The notes under the pieces: model-generated | What the model saw: the letters and a program-made list of their open reading frames with translations, nothing else | The model's database searches: none | What the model was told of the DNA's origin: nothing | Translations under genes and position numbers: made by a program | Part shown: positions 15,362 to 24,362 of the stretch, in pieces | Numbering within the stretch: the first letter of the stretch is position 1 | Layout of the letters: the number at the start of each line of letters is the position of its first letter | Source: DYFT01 sp041695085 | GTDB taxonomy: Bacteria; Bacteroidota; Ignavibacteria; UBA10030 | Length of the DNA: 64,000 nt | Direction of reading: 5' to 3' | Assembly: GCA_041695085.1 (NCBI GenBank) | Contig: JBGFRO010000047.1 | Span: 62,001-126,000 of the forward strand

Positions 15362-18300
15362 ATGTCTCTTCCTACCGAGAAATCGACCGGCCGTTCGCGC
15401 CCGATGGTGACCATCGACGGCAACGAGGCGGCCGCGTACGTTGCACATAAGCTCAATGAGGTCATCGCCATCTATCCCATTACTCCTTCCTCGACGATGG
15501 GGGAATGGGCAGACGAGTGGTCCGCCAACGGCCGCAAGAACCTGTGGGGTACCGTTCCTCTTGTCATTGAGATGCAAAGCGAAGGAGGGGCGGCCGGAGC
15601 GGTGCACGGTGCGCTCCAAACAGGTGCTCTTTCCACCACCTTTACGGCCTCGCAAGGCCTTTTGCTGATGATCCCGAATATGTTCAAGATCGCTGGGGAA
15701 TTAACGCCGACCGTCTTTCACATCGCTGCACGTACGGTTGCAACGCATGCGCTTTCGATTTTCGGTGACCAGAGCGACGTGATGTCGACCCGATCAACCG
15801 GTTGGGCCATGCTGGCCTCCTCATCTGTGCAGGAGGTCATGGACCTTGCGCTCATCGCGCATGCGGCGACGCTTGAGGCACGCGTTCCCTTTCTCCACTT
15901 CTTCGACGGATTCAGAACATCGGCCGAAGTGATGAAGATAGAACAACTCACGGACGAGGATCTGCGGGCGATGATCAACGAGGATCTGATCGCTGCACAT
16001 CGCGCGCGCGCCCTTTCGCCGGATCATCCGGTTCTGCGCGGTTCGGCACAAAATCCCGATGTCTTCTTCCAGGCGCGTGAGGCCAGCAATCCTTTCTATG
16101 CCGCCTGTGCCTCGGTGGTACAAAAAACCATGGACAAGTTTGCCTCCATCGTTGGGCGACAGTACCATCTCTTTGATTATGTGGGAGCGCCGGACGCCGA
16201 ACGCGTCATCGTGCTGATGGGGTCCGGATGCGAAACAGTGCACAATACCGTGGAACATCTGAATACGTACGGCGAGCGCGTGGGAGTCCTGAAGGTGCGC
16301 CTGTATCGACCTTTCTCGGTTGAGCATTTACTCAAGGCGCTTCCGACCACGACGAAGGCCATCGCCGTGCTTGATCGGACAAAGGAGCCGGGGGCCTCAG
16401 GGGAGCCGCTCTATCAAGATGTTATCACTGCTCTGATGGAATCGGTGATGAACGAGACGCTCCCCTTCCGGTCTCTCCCGAAGACTGTCGGTGGACGCTA
16501 CGGTCTCTCTTCGAAAGAATTTACGCCGGCGATGGTGAAGGCGGTCTTCGATGAACTCGCGAAAGCAAATCCGAAGAACCATTTCACTGTAGGGATCAAC
16601 GACGACGTGATGCACACGAACCTCGACTACGATCCGGCATTCACCATTGAACCTGACGACGTCGTCCGAGCGATCTTCTACGGACTGGGCGCGGACGGCA
16701 CCGTCGGTGCCAACAAGAACTCGATCAAGATCATCGGCGAAGATACCGACAACTTTGCGCAAGGGTACTTTGTTTACGATTCGAAAAAATCGGGTACGAC
16801 CACAACTTCGCACCTACGGTTCGGCCCTCGCCCCATTCGTGCCCCGTACCTCATCGACCGCGCAAACTTTGTTGCGTGTCATCAATGGTTCTTCCTCGAA
16901 AAGTACGACGTGCTGAAAGCGGCTATTCCCGGCGGAAGGTTCCTTCTCAACAGCATCTATGGTCCGGACGAAGTGTGGGGAAAACTCCCAAGGCAAATCC
17001 AGCATCAGATCATCGACAAGAAGCTCAAATTCTACGTGATCGATGCCTACAAGGTGGCACAGAAGACCGGCATGGGGGGGCGGATCAATACGATCATGCA
17101 GACTTGCTTCTTCGCTATTTCTGGAGTGTTGCCGAAGGAGGAGGCGATTGCGGCCATTAAGAACTCGATCCAAAAGACGTACGGCAAGAAAGGTGAGGCG
17201 GTTGTTCGGAAGAACTTCGATGCTGTGGATCAAACGCTGGCAAATCTCTTTGAGGTGAAGGTGCCCAAGGAGGTGACGAGCAGCATGGAGTTGTTACCGC
17301 CGGTTTCGGAACAGGCGCCAGCCTTCGTCAAGAACGTGATCGCGAAGATCATCGAGGGTGAAGGTGATTCCCTTCCGGTCAGTGCATTTCCTGTAGATGG
17401 GACATTTCCGACGGGTACGGCTCAATGGGAGAAGCGCAACATCGCGCTGGAGATTCCGGTCTGGGAGTCGGAGCTGTGCATTCAATGCAACAAGTGCGCG
17501 ATCGTTTGCCCGCACGCCGCCATTCGCGTTAAGGTCTATGACGAGAAAGAATTGGTCAACGCACCTCCGACCTTCAAATCGATGCCTTACAAAGGAACGG
17601 AATTCAAAGGAATGAGATACACCGTCCAGGTCGCGCCGGAAGACTGCACCGGCTGCGAAATCTGCGTCGAGGTATGCCCGGCGAAGAGCAAGTCGGAGGT
17701 GAAAGTGAAAGCGATCAACATGAAGCCGCAACCTCCCATTCGGGAACAAGAAAAGGTCAACTTCGACTTCTTCTTGCAGCTGCCCGAGGCCGATCGTCGT
17801 AACGTCAACGTTGAAACAGTGAAGGGATCGCAGTTTCTCCAACCGCTGTTTGAATTCTCCGGTGCATGTGCCGGGTGCGGCGAAACACCGTATGTCAAAT
17901 TGGTGAGTCAGTTGTTTGGCGACCGGATGATTGTGGCCAACGCCACCGGTTGTTCCTCCATCTACGGTGGCAATTTGCCCACAACGCCGTGGACGAAGAA
18001 TCAAGATGGTCGGGGTCCGGCCTGGTCCAACTCCTTGTTTGAAGACAACGCGGAGTTTGGTTTGGGCATGCGGTTGACCGTCGATAAGCTGAACGAAATG
18101 GCAAAAGCGCTTGTCCTTGAACTGAGCAGCTCAATCGGGGACGAGTTAGCGAAGGGACTTGTCGAAGCCGATCAATCCGACGAGGCGGGAATCTATGAAC
18201 AACGCGAACGCGTACGCGTCTTGAGACAAAAGCTGGAGGGGGTGAATGATTCCAGAGCAAAGCGACTGCTGGACATTGCCGACCATCTCGTGAAACGGAG

Positions 18301-18979
18301 CATTTGGATCATGGGGGGAGATGGATGGGCGTATGACATCGGCTATGGCGGATTGGATCACGTTCTTGCTTCGGGCCGCAACGTGAACATTCTTGTGCTT
18401 GACACGGAGGTGTATTCAAACACCGGCGGTCAGATGTCGAAATCGACCCCTCGCGGTGCGATTGCAAAATTTGCGGCAGCGGGCAAACCAACGCAGAAGA
18501 AGGATTTGGGTCTCATCGCCATGACGTACGGCAACGTGTACGTTGCTCGCGTGGCGATGGGTGCCAACGATGCGCAAACAGTACGCGCCATTCTCGAAGC
18601 GGAGGCCTTTGATGGGCCGTCGCTGATCATTGCCTATAGCCACTGCATCGCCCACGGTATCAACATGGCGAAGGGAATGGCGAACCAAAAGCTCGCCGTC
18701 GACACAGGCTATTGGCCTCTCTTCCGCTATAATCCAATGCTGGAGAAGGAAGGGAAACATCCTTTTAAACTCGACTCCAAACCTCCCAAACTCCCTCTCA
18801 GAGAGTTCATGGGATTGGAGGTGCGGTTCAACATGTTAGACAAGACCTATCCCGAACGAGCAAAAGAACTTCTTGCGCTCGCTCAGGAAGATGTCAACAC
18901 CCGTTGGGGCATCTACGAGAGCCTTGCGAATGCATGCAACGGACAAGCAAAGAAACACGATGCGGCTGCAACTTCATAA
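15362..18979 (+). CDS. nifJ: Pyruvate:ferredoxin (flavodoxin) oxidoreductase
   Basis: This single-chain homodimeric-type PFOR of ~1205 residues converts pyruvate and CoA to acetyl-CoA and CO2 and reduces ferredoxin. Visible elements are the N-terminal domain with Y-P-I-T-P-S-S-T-M-G-E, two 4Fe-4S motifs (CIQCNKCAIVCP ~705 and CTGCEICVEVCP ~762), the proximal cluster CAGCGETPY (~837) and the thiamine diphosphate site GDGWAYDIGYGG (~985) with N-T-G-G-Q-M-S-K. ATG 15362 follows a GAGG site and is preferred over the upstream ATG at 15350. The full length matches the NifJ family. Control by sigma-54 fits an anaerobic or nitrogen/redox-linked function. It is followed by a DHOD-like gene, a common pairing in Bacteroidota-related anaerobes. 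Confidence 0.97.
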   Translation: MSLPTEKSTGRSRPMVTIDGNEAAAYVAHKLNEVIAIYPITPSSTMGEWADEWSANGRKNLWGTVPLVIEMQSEGGAAGAVHGALQTGALSTTFTASQGLLLMIPNMFKIAGELTPTVFHIAARTVATHALSIFGDQSDVMSTRSTGWAMLASSSVQEVMDLALIAHAATLEARVPFLHFFDGFRTSAEVMKIEQLTDEDLRAMINEDLIAAHRARALSPDHPVLRGSAQNPDVFFQAREASNPFYAACASVVQKTMDKFASIVGRQYHLFDYVGAPDAERVIVLMGSGCETVHNTVEHLNTYGERVGVLKVRLYRPFSVEHLLKALPTTTKAIAVLDRTKEPGASGEPLYQDVITALMESVMNETLPFRSLPKTVGGRYGLSSKEFTPAMVKAVFDELAKANPKNHFTVGINDDVMHTNLDYDPAFTIEPDDVVRAIFYGLGADGTVGANKNSIKIIGEDTDNFAQGYFVYDSKKSGTTTTSHLRFGPRPIRAPYLIDRANFVACHQWFFLEKYDVLKAAIPGGRFLLNSIYGPDEVWGKLPRQIQHQIIDKKLKFYVIDAYKVAQKTGMGGRINTIMQTCFFAISGVLPKEEAIAAIKNSIQKTYGKKGEAVVRKNFDAVDQTLANLFEVKVPKEVTSSMELLPPVSEQAPAFVKNVIAKIIEGEGDSLPVSAFPVDGTFPTGTAQWEKRNIALEIPVWESELCIQCNKCAIVCPHAAIRVKVYDEKELVNAPPTFKSMPYKGTEFKGMRYTVQVAPEDCTGCEICVEVCPAKSKSEVKVKAINMKPQPPIREQEKVNFDFFLQLPEADRRNVNVETVKGSQFLQPLFEFSGACAGCGETPYVKLVSQLFGDRMIVANATGCSSIYGGNLPTTPWTKNQDGRGPAWSNSLFEDNAEFGLGMRLTVDKLNEMAKALVLELSSSIGDELAKGLVEADQSDEAGIYEQRERVRVLRQKLEGVNDSRAKRLLDIADHLVKRSIWIMGGDGWAYDIGYGGLDHVLASGRNVNILVLDTEVYSNTGGQMSKSTPRGAIAKFAAAGKPTQKKDLGLIAMTYGNVYVARVAMGANDAQTVRAILEAEAFDGPSLIIAYSHCIAHGINMAKGMANQKLAVDTGYWPLFRYNPMLEKEGKHPFKLDSKPPKLPLREFMGLEVRFNMLDKTYPERAKELLALAQEDVNTRWGIYESLANACNGQAKKHDAAATS

Positions 18980-18983
18980 CCGG

Positions 18984-19016
18984 AGTGCCGGCGTTCCGTA
19001 GCGCAACGCCCGCACT
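18984..19016 (+). other. Intercistronic hairpin between PFOR and the DHOD-like gene
   Basis: AGTGCCGGCGTT (18984-18995) pairs with AACGCCCGCACT (19005-19016) with one mismatch. No T-run follows, so it looks like an mRNA processing or stability element or attenuator rather than a full terminator. Confidence 0.45.
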
Positions 19017-19051
19017 GGTTTGTACATCCATTGGATTCCGGAGACCGTGTG

Positions 19052-20041
19052 ATGGATTTAACGACGACATATCTTGGATTGAAACTAAAGAATCCCATCG
19101 TTCCGTCTGCTTCCCCCTTCTCCCACACTCTCGATAGCATGAAACGATTGGAGGATGCAGGAGCGGCAGCGGTGGTGATGTATTCGCTCTTTGAGGAACA
19201 AATCGAGCACGAGGCTCTTGCGCTTGATCATTTCCTTTCCTCAACGGCGGAAATCCATGCCGAAGCGCCCGACTATTTTCCCGAGCCGGCTGAATACAAC
19301 CTTGGACCGGATCAGTATCTTGGGCTCATCCGACACGCGAAACAATCGCTCGCGATTCCCGTTATTGCCAGCCTCAACGGCGTGACGGTCGGTGGATGGA
19401 TCGAGTATGCGAAGAAGATACAGGAGGCAGGAGCCGACGCTCTCGAGCTTAACATCTACTACATCCCTACCGATCCGAACATGACAGGTCGGGAAGTAGA
19501 AGATCGGTACCTCACAATTTTGCGCGAAGTAAAGAAGGCAATCACCATCCCCGTTGCGGTAAAACTGAGCCCCTTCTTCAGCTCGATTCCCAACATCGCT
19601 GTGCGACTTGAAGAAGCAGGGGCGGATGGGTTAGTCCTTTTCAATCGCTTCTACCAACCGGATATCGATATCGATCAGCTGGAAGTCGTGCCCGGCGTTG
19701 TGCTCAGCACGTCGGAGGCGATTCGGTTGCCCCTTCGTTGGATCGCGATTTTGAGGGGACATCTTCGCGCGAGTCTCGCGGCCACCAGCGGCGTACATAC
19801 CGCAGCAGACGTATTGAAACTCGTTATGGTAGGTGCGGATGTGACGATGATGTGTTCGGCCCTTTTAAAGCACGGCCCGAAACGGGTGACGGAGGTGCTC
19901 GAAGATCTCGACCGGTGGATGCAAGAACATGAATATGTATCGATCGAGCAGATGAAGGGTAGTATGAGCCAGCGCTCGGTGGCCGACCCTTCCGCGTTCG
20001 AGCGCGCGAATTACATGAAGGCGCTCCAGCGGTACGTTTAG
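19052..20041 (+). CDS. Dihydroorotate dehydrogenase-like flavoprotein
   Basis: ATG 19052 has CGGAG 8 bases upstream. The ~330-residue protein has a DHOD/TIM-barrel fold: LGLKLKNPIVPSASP at the N-terminus, A-S-L-N-G near the FMN site, A-L-E-L-N, P-V-A-V-K-L-S-P and a phosphate-binding end with S-G-V-H-T-A. It belongs to the 'dihydroorotate dehydrogenase-like' group often found next to PFOR rather than in pyrimidine operons. A true pyrD role is doubtful because no pyrimidine gene is nearby. It might use the ferredoxin or NAD pool fed by PFOR; the substrate is unknown. Confidence 0.85.
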   Translation: MDLTTTYLGLKLKNPIVPSASPFSHTLDSMKRLEDAGAAAVVMYSLFEEQIEHEALALDHFLSSTAEIHAEAPDYFPEPAEYNLGPDQYLGLIRHAKQSLAIPVIASLNGVTVGGWIEYAKKIQEAGADALELNIYYIPTDPNMTGREVEDRYLTILREVKKAITIPVAVKLSPFFSSIPNIAVRLEEAGADGLVLFNRFYQPDIDIDQLEVVPGVVLSTSEAIRLPLRWIAILRGHLRASLAATSGVHTAADVLKLVMVGADVTMMCSALLKHGPKRVTEVLEDLDRWMQEHEYVSIEQMKGSMSQRSVADPSAFERANYMKALQRYV

Positions 20042-20166
20042 TTCTTCAGAGGGGAAGCATCATGTGAAAACTCTTGGCCTATCTTGGATTCTCGGTTTTG
20101 AGAATCGCACCGGCGGAGACGTGGCTCAAAGAGGAGTTTTTTGAGGAATTTGAGACAGGGACCGCG

Positions 20167-20181
20167 TGGCACGCGTCTTGT
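20167..20181 (+). promoter_or_regulatory. Weak sigma-54-like site ahead of hemN
   Basis: TGGCAC (20167-20172), five bases, then TTGT: an exact -24 half, but the -12 C is replaced by T. No TGGGAAT element is found upstream. The 20042-20237 gap shows no other gene that can be supported. Confidence 0.3.
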
Positions 20182-20237
20182 GCAAGGTTGAAGCATCAAC
20201 GACATTTTACACCACCACATAAGCAAAGAAGGGGCGA

Positions 20238-21620
20238 ATGGTTACTGTTGACCACGAATTGCTGAATACGTTGAAGATGTTTGACAAACCGGGGCCGCGC
20301 TATACGAGCTATCCCACAGCCCCCATCTTCTCGTCCGATTACACCGATAAGCGGTTTGAGATCGACGTCATTCGGAACAACCACGAGAATCCCGCTCCGC
20401 TCTCCTTGTACGTTCACATTCCGTTCTGCGACACGCTCTGCTACTTCTGTGGATGCACCACCGTCGTCACGCGCAACCGGACACAGATCGACACATACCT
20501 GAAGGCGCTCGAGACGGAAGTCACGCGCATGGCCGCGTACATCGACAAAGACCGCAAGGTGGTGCAGATGCACTGGGGAGGGGGAACACCCTCCTATCTT
20601 GACCCGCAGCAAATCGCAGCGCTTTCGGATCTTCTGCGTCGTCATTTCCGGTTTGCAGAAGACGCCGAGATCAGCGTTGAGATCGATCCTCGGGAGTTGA
20701 CGTACGAACACATGCGAGCGTTTCGGGAGATAGGCGTGAATCGTATCAGCGTTGGAGTGCAGGACTTTGAGGAGCGCGTGCAGCGAGCGGTCAACCGCAT
20801 TCAGCCTGAGAAGATGACACGCGACGTTCTCAATTGGTCGAGACAGCTCGGGATCGACAGCATCAATCTCGACCTGATCTATGGTCTACCTCTTCAAACG
20901 GTTGATTCATTCGAAGAGACGCTTCGCCGCGTTATCGACCTGTCTCCGAACCGGGTTGCCGTTTTCAATTTTGCTTACGTGCCGTGGATGAAACCCCATC
21001 AACGCCTCATACACGCGGAAGACCTTCCCGATCCGGATACAAAATTGCGACTGCTTGCAACATCGATTGAGATGTTGGGTGCGGCAGGGTATGAATACAT
21101 CGGTATGGATCATTTCGCAAGGCCCGATGATGAATTGGCAGTAGCGCAAAAGAAGAAGGAGCTTCACAGAAACTTTCAGGGATACTCGACGAAGGCGGGG
21201 GCCGATCTCTACGCATTCGGGATGTCGTCAATATCTCATTTCGGGGACGTGTATGCACAAAATGCGAAGACACTTCCGGATTACTACCGTGCAGTAGAGA
21301 CGCAGCGCTTTCCGACAAGCGTTGGCTACAAGATGACGAAGGATGATCAAATCAGGAAATTCGTCATCATGCGATTGATGTGTGATCTGGAGGTGGACAA
21401 AGCGGAGGTGGAGGACTTCTTCGACATTTCCTTTGACGAGTACTTCGACGCCTCCATCAACCAGCTCTTTGACGTTGTGAGGTTGGGGATGGTAAAGCAC
21501 ACATTGAACAAGATCACAATAGAAGGCATGGGGAGGCTCGTGCTGCGGAATATCGCGATGTGCTTCGATGCGCATGTGGCTCAATTCAAGGACAAACAGC
21601 TCTTTTCAAGAACTGTCTGA
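20238..21620 (+). CDS. hemN: Oxygen-independent coproporphyrinogen III oxidase
   Basis: The 460-residue radical SAM enzyme decarboxylates coproporphyrinogen III to protoporphyrinogen IX without oxygen, supplying haem under anaerobiosis. The cluster motif C-D-T-L-C-Y-F-C-G-C (~65-74) has the CxxxCxxCxC pattern typical of true HemN, preceded by YVHIPF. SAM-binding G-G-G-T-P-S and a C-terminal HemN domain follow. The length is right for HemN (about 455-460) rather than the shorter HemW. It lies just before the Rrf2 gene and fits the heavy haem demand of the cytochromes in this window. Confidence 0.94.
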   Translation: MVTVDHELLNTLKMFDKPGPRYTSYPTAPIFSSDYTDKRFEIDVIRNNHENPAPLSLYVHIPFCDTLCYFCGCTTVVTRNRTQIDTYLKALETEVTRMAAYIDKDRKVVQMHWGGGTPSYLDPQQIAALSDLLRRHFRFAEDAEISVEIDPRELTYEHMRAFREIGVNRISVGVQDFEERVQRAVNRIQPEKMTRDVLNWSRQLGIDSINLDLIYGLPLQTVDSFEETLRRVIDLSPNRVAVFNFAYVPWMKPHQRLIHAEDLPDPDTKLRLLATSIEMLGAAGYEYIGMDHFARPDDELAVAQKKKELHRNFQGYSTKAGADLYAFGMSSISHFGDVYAQNAKTLPDYYRAVETQRFPTSVGYKMTKDDQIRKFVIMRLMCDLEVDKAEVEDFFDISFDEYFDASINQLFDVVRLGMVKHTLNKITIEGMGRLVLRNIAMCFDAHVAQFKDKQLFSRTV

Positions 21621-21630
21621 TTTTTTTCTC

Positions 21631-21678
21631 TTGACATTTTCGGACAAGAAGTGTAATATAGGATAAAACAGTCCGAAA
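21631..21678 (+). promoter_or_regulatory. Sigma-70-type promoter with operator-like repeat for the Rrf2 gene
   Basis: TTGACA (21631-21636) and TAATAT (21654-21659) are exactly 17 bp apart. GGATAAA starts one base after the -10. Inverted arms TTTCGGAC (21638-21645) and GTCCGAAA (21671-21678) flank the -10. The GGATAAA...TCCGAAAT block recurs at 22141, and a related GGATAAA-CAG-TC-GA block lies at the same place in the nar promoter (41255). Autoregulation by Rrf2 is inferred. Confidence 0.65.
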
Positions 21679-21680
21679 TT

Positions 21681-22121
21681 ATGAGTATTATTTTCAGCCG
21701 GCAATGTGAATACGCTCTCCAAGCGGTCACCTATATTGCATTAAAACCTGTTGGTGAAATGACCTCCATCAAGGAACTCGCGAAGAAGCTGGATATTCCC
21801 TACCACTTTCTCGCAAAAATCTTGCAGGATCTTGTCTACAAGGGGTTGTTGACGTCGCAGAAAGGACCGAGCGGCGGGTTTGCTTTGGGAATGCCTGCCA
21901 AGGATATCACGCTCTTTCACATTGTCGAAGCGATCGACGGTGTTAATTTTACGAACAGATGTGTCCTTGGTTTTCCCGAGTGCTCAGACAAAAATCCCTG
22001 TGCTGTGCACGAACAGTGGGCAGGGTTGCGCGACGGAATCTATCAGATGCTCGTGAGCCGCAACATCGCGGAGGTGGCCAAGGAGATGCGAAAGCCCGAA
22101 TACCGGGCAGTAGCTCGCTAA
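21681..22121 (+). CDS. Rrf2-family Fe-S transcription regulator
   Basis: This 146-residue winged-helix protein starts MSIIFSRQCEYALQA, the standard Rrf2 N-terminus. The S-G-G-F-A-L wing is present. Three Cys at 94, 101 and 107 (C-x6-C-x5-C, followed by A-V-H) would hold an Fe-S cluster, as in NsrR/IscR relatives; the spacing differs slightly from either. Such proteins sense NO, Fe-S status or redox. The gene directly precedes the DUF2249/NorC-like cluster and has its own promoter with a possible self-operator. An NO-sensing role is an inference from context. Confidence 0.88.
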   Translation: MSIIFSRQCEYALQAVTYIALKPVGEMTSIKELAKKLDIPYHFLAKILQDLVYKGLLTSQKGPSGGFALGMPAKDITLFHIVEAIDGVNFTNRCVLGFPECSDKNPCAVHEQWAGLRDGIYQMLVSRNIAEVAKEMRKPEYRAVAR

Positions 22122-22140
22122 CTTTTTTTGTAGAATAATC

Positions 22141-22161
22141 AGATAAATAACTCCGAAATAA
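22141..22161 (+). promoter_or_regulatory. Copy of the Rrf2-promoter motif ahead of the NapH-like gene
   Basis: A 21-base stretch beginning AGATAAA and containing CTCCGAAAT matches 21661-21681 at 16 of 21 positions. AATAAT one base upstream has the same geometry as the -10 of the Rrf2 promoter, though no good -35 is seen. Confidence 0.45.
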
Positions 22162-22179
22162 AAAACCTGTTCAACTCGT

Positions 22180-23418
22180 ATGAGTCGTGAAGATGACAGC
22201 CTTGTCGCCGCGTCAGCACCTGTAACGCAGTACATCGAAACGGCGAGAACCTCCATTCAGAGGAGGGCGGAGGCTCAGAGCAAGGAAGCCAAACGACGCA
22301 GGATCAAAAAGCTTCCACCTGAATTGCGCCGCAGAGAGATCAACTTCTCGCTCGAACCGGTGTGGTATCGTCGACTTCTCTGGCGGTTGAAGGAGGATTC
22401 GCAGTTCCTGCGAAGTACGGTGCAATTAACGTTTGCCCTCCTTTGCATCTGGATCGGATATGAATTCTATCTTTTCGTCCAGTGGGGAATGTCGGATGGG
22501 AGCGTTCCGTTCTTTCCCCGGCCGCCGGGGGTCGAAGGTTTCCTCCCCATCAGCGCTTTGATGAGTTTGAAGTATTGGATGGTGACGGGAATTATCAATC
22601 ACGTTCATCCATCCGGACTCTTCATTCTGCTCGCCATATTGGCTATCGGGTTGTTTCTCAAGAAGGCATTCTGCGGTTGGCTCTGTCCGATCGGAACGTT
22701 GAGCGAGTCACTCTGGATGGCGGGGGAAAAGCTCTTCGGCCGAAACCTCAAGATCACGAAATGGCTCGACTATCCGCTCCGATCTCTCAAATATCTTCTG
22801 ATGGGCTACTTTGTTTACTCTGTGATGCAGATGGACGTGGATGCCTTGAAGACCTTCATCTACAGCCCGTACAACAAGGTGGCGGATATCAAGATGTATC
22901 TCTTCTTCGCCGACATCTCCTCCTTTGCGTTGTGGACGATACTGATTCTTGTTGCGCTCTCAGTGGTGGTGAAAAATTTCTGGTGTCGTTATCTCTGCCC
23001 GTACGGCGCTCTCCTCGGTGCTTTGAGTTGGTTGAGTCCCTTGAAAATCACGCGCAACAAGTCGACATGCATCAACTGCAAGCTCTGCACGAGGGCATGC
23101 CCCTCCAGCATCAAGGTGCACACCGTCCAGAGAGTCTGGAGCGACGAGTGTATGAGCTGTTTGCGCTGTGTCGAGGCTTGTCCGGTCATCAACACCTTGC
23201 AGATGAAGACGAAGCAAGAGGCCAAACCGATTCCCGGATGGGTATTCGGAACGCTCGTTTTAGGCGTCTTTGTGGCGGTGACGGGACTTGCGATGCTGAC
23301 CGGCAACTGGCAGAATGGCATCTCCAAAGAAGAGTATGCAAAACGATTCAAGGAACTCGATGCACCTGTCTATCAACACTTTCGCGGTGAGGTAGCTCCC
23401 TATGGTCCCAACGACTGA
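22180..23418 (+). CDS. NapH/NosR-like membrane ferredoxin
   Basis: A ~65-residue basic cytoplasmic lead precedes about five membrane helices. Two CxxxCP motifs (C-G-W-L-C-P and C-R-Y-L-C-P) are typical of the NapH/NosR/RdxA group, and two 4Fe-4S motifs follow (CINCKLCTRACP and CMSCLRCVEACP). A last membrane helix lies near 350-370. Family members pass electrons between quinol and periplasmic N-oxide reductases or maturation factors. Here it heads the gene set downstream of Rrf2 and overlaps the next gene by 17 bases. It could serve the cytochrome/oxidase-like pair downstream or substitute for NosR; neither is shown. Confidence 0.8.
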   Translation: MSREDDSLVAASAPVTQYIETARTSIQRRAEAQSKEAKRRRIKKLPPELRRREINFSLEPVWYRRLLWRLKEDSQFLRSTVQLTFALLCIWIGYEFYLFVQWGMSDGSVPFFPRPPGVEGFLPISALMSLKYWMVTGIINHVHPSGLFILLAILAIGLFLKKAFCGWLCPIGTLSESLWMAGEKLFGRNLKITKWLDYPLRSLKYLLMGYFVYSVMQMDVDALKTFIYSPYNKVADIKMYLFFADISSFALWTILILVALSVVVKNFWCRYLCPYGALLGALSWLSPLKITRNKSTCINCKLCTRACPSSIKVHTVQRVWSDECMSCLRCVEACPVINTLQMKTKQEAKPIPGWVFGTLVLGVFVAVTGLAMLTGNWQNGISKEEYAKRFKELDAPVYQHFRGEVAPYGPND

Positions 23419-24193
23419 GGAAGACGTGAAGCAACTTGATTCTATTTCAGAATTTTACGACGCGCTCGCGTCTGAGTACGATGCCATGACGTCGTTCGAA
23501 CGCCGCTTTGTGCACGAGAAGCCGTTCTTTCGCGTCCTGGTTGAGAAATACAAGATCCGGACTGCACTTGACGCGGGTTGTGGGACAGGATTTCACTCGC
23601 TCCTCCTTGCGCAACTGGGTGTGAAGATGACTGCGGTGGATATTTCTACCGAGATGTTAGAGCGCGTCCAGCGTCACGCAAAGGAAATGGAGTTGTCGAT
23701 TTCGACGCTTCGTTCAAGCTTTCAGACGCTGAGGTCGAACACGATCGGCTCGTATGATGCCGTTGTAAGTTTGGGCAATTCTCTCCCCCACCTGCTTTCG
23801 CTGGATGATCTGCGAAGTGCCATTGTGAATTTCGCGGCGATATTGAAGCCCGGAGGCGTTCTCTTTCTGCAAAACCTGAACTACGAGCGTATTCTTTCCA
23901 GGCAAGAACGCGTCCAGAGTGTGAAGGAGGCGGGTGATACAACCTTTGTCCGGTTTTATGATTACGAACGACCCTTTCTGTCGTTCAACATCCTCACCAT
24001 CCGTCGACACGGGGGCGATTCAGTGGAGCAATTGAGGACGATTCGACTGAGGCCGATTGTGAGCGCGGAACTTCTTCCGCTCCTTACCGAGTCGGGATTT
24101 GTCGACATCAAAACATACGGCGGCATCACGATGGAGGAGTTCCGACCGCTCGAGGCCAAAGACCTTGTCATACTAGCGCGAAAGCCAGAGTAG
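23402..24193 (+). CDS. Class I SAM-dependent methyltransferase
   Basis: This 263-residue protein has a Rossmann methyltransferase core: motif I A-L-D-A-G-C-G-T-G-F (~57-66), acidic V-D-I-S-T-E-M after strand 2, and V-V-S-L-G-N-S-L-P-H at motif IV. The substrate is not evident. It starts within the end of the NapH-like gene, so the two are translated together. No link with quinone or haem methylation can be read from the sequence alone. Confidence 0.82.
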   Translation: MVPTTEEDVKQLDSISEFYDALASEYDAMTSFERRFVHEKPFFRVLVEKYKIRTALDAGCGTGFHSLLLAQLGVKMTAVDISTEMLERVQRHAKEMELSISTLRSSFQTLRSNTIGSYDAVVSLGNSLPHLLSLDDLRSAIVNFAAILKPGGVLFLQNLNYERILSRQERVQSVKEAGDTTFVRFYDYERPFLSFNILTIRRHGGDSVEQLRTIRLRPIVSAELLPLLTESGFVDIKTYGGITMEEFRPLEAKDLVILARKPE

Positions 24194-24198
24194 TTGAA

Positions 24199-24336
24199 TT
24201 GCCGGAACTCAGTTGGACAATTGCTGCAGCCTCGGCGTTTCAAGTCATCGCCTTTGGTCTGTTCTTCTACTCGATGTGGGGACGTATTCGAGCCGTTGGA
24301 AGTGCACTCCGCGAAGCTCAAGGCGAACACTTCTAA
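24199..24336 (+). CDS. Small single-pass membrane protein (45 residues)
   Basis: A TTG start preceded by AGAG opens a frame of 45 codons ending TAA at 24334-24336. The product has one clear membrane helix (A-A-A-S-A-F-Q-V-I-A-F-G-L-F-F-Y) and a charged tail, ending G-E-H-F. It fills the only gap between the methyltransferase and DUF2249 genes of an otherwise overlapping operon. Its layout resembles small accessory subunits of cytochrome oxidases, but no family is recognised. Confidence 0.5.
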   Translation: MPELSWTIAAASAFQVIAFGLFFYSMWGRIRAVGSALREAQGEHF

Positions 24337-24362
24337 CCATACTTCGTTGAAAGGAGAGACCC

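Noticed and set aside
19052..20041. pyrD, pyrimidine biosynthesis
   Set aside because: It belongs to the PFOR-linked DHOD-like group, and no pyrimidine genes are nearby.
20074..20265. Possible 63-residue gene before hemN
   Set aside because: It overlaps the hemN start, has no ribosome site and no family match.
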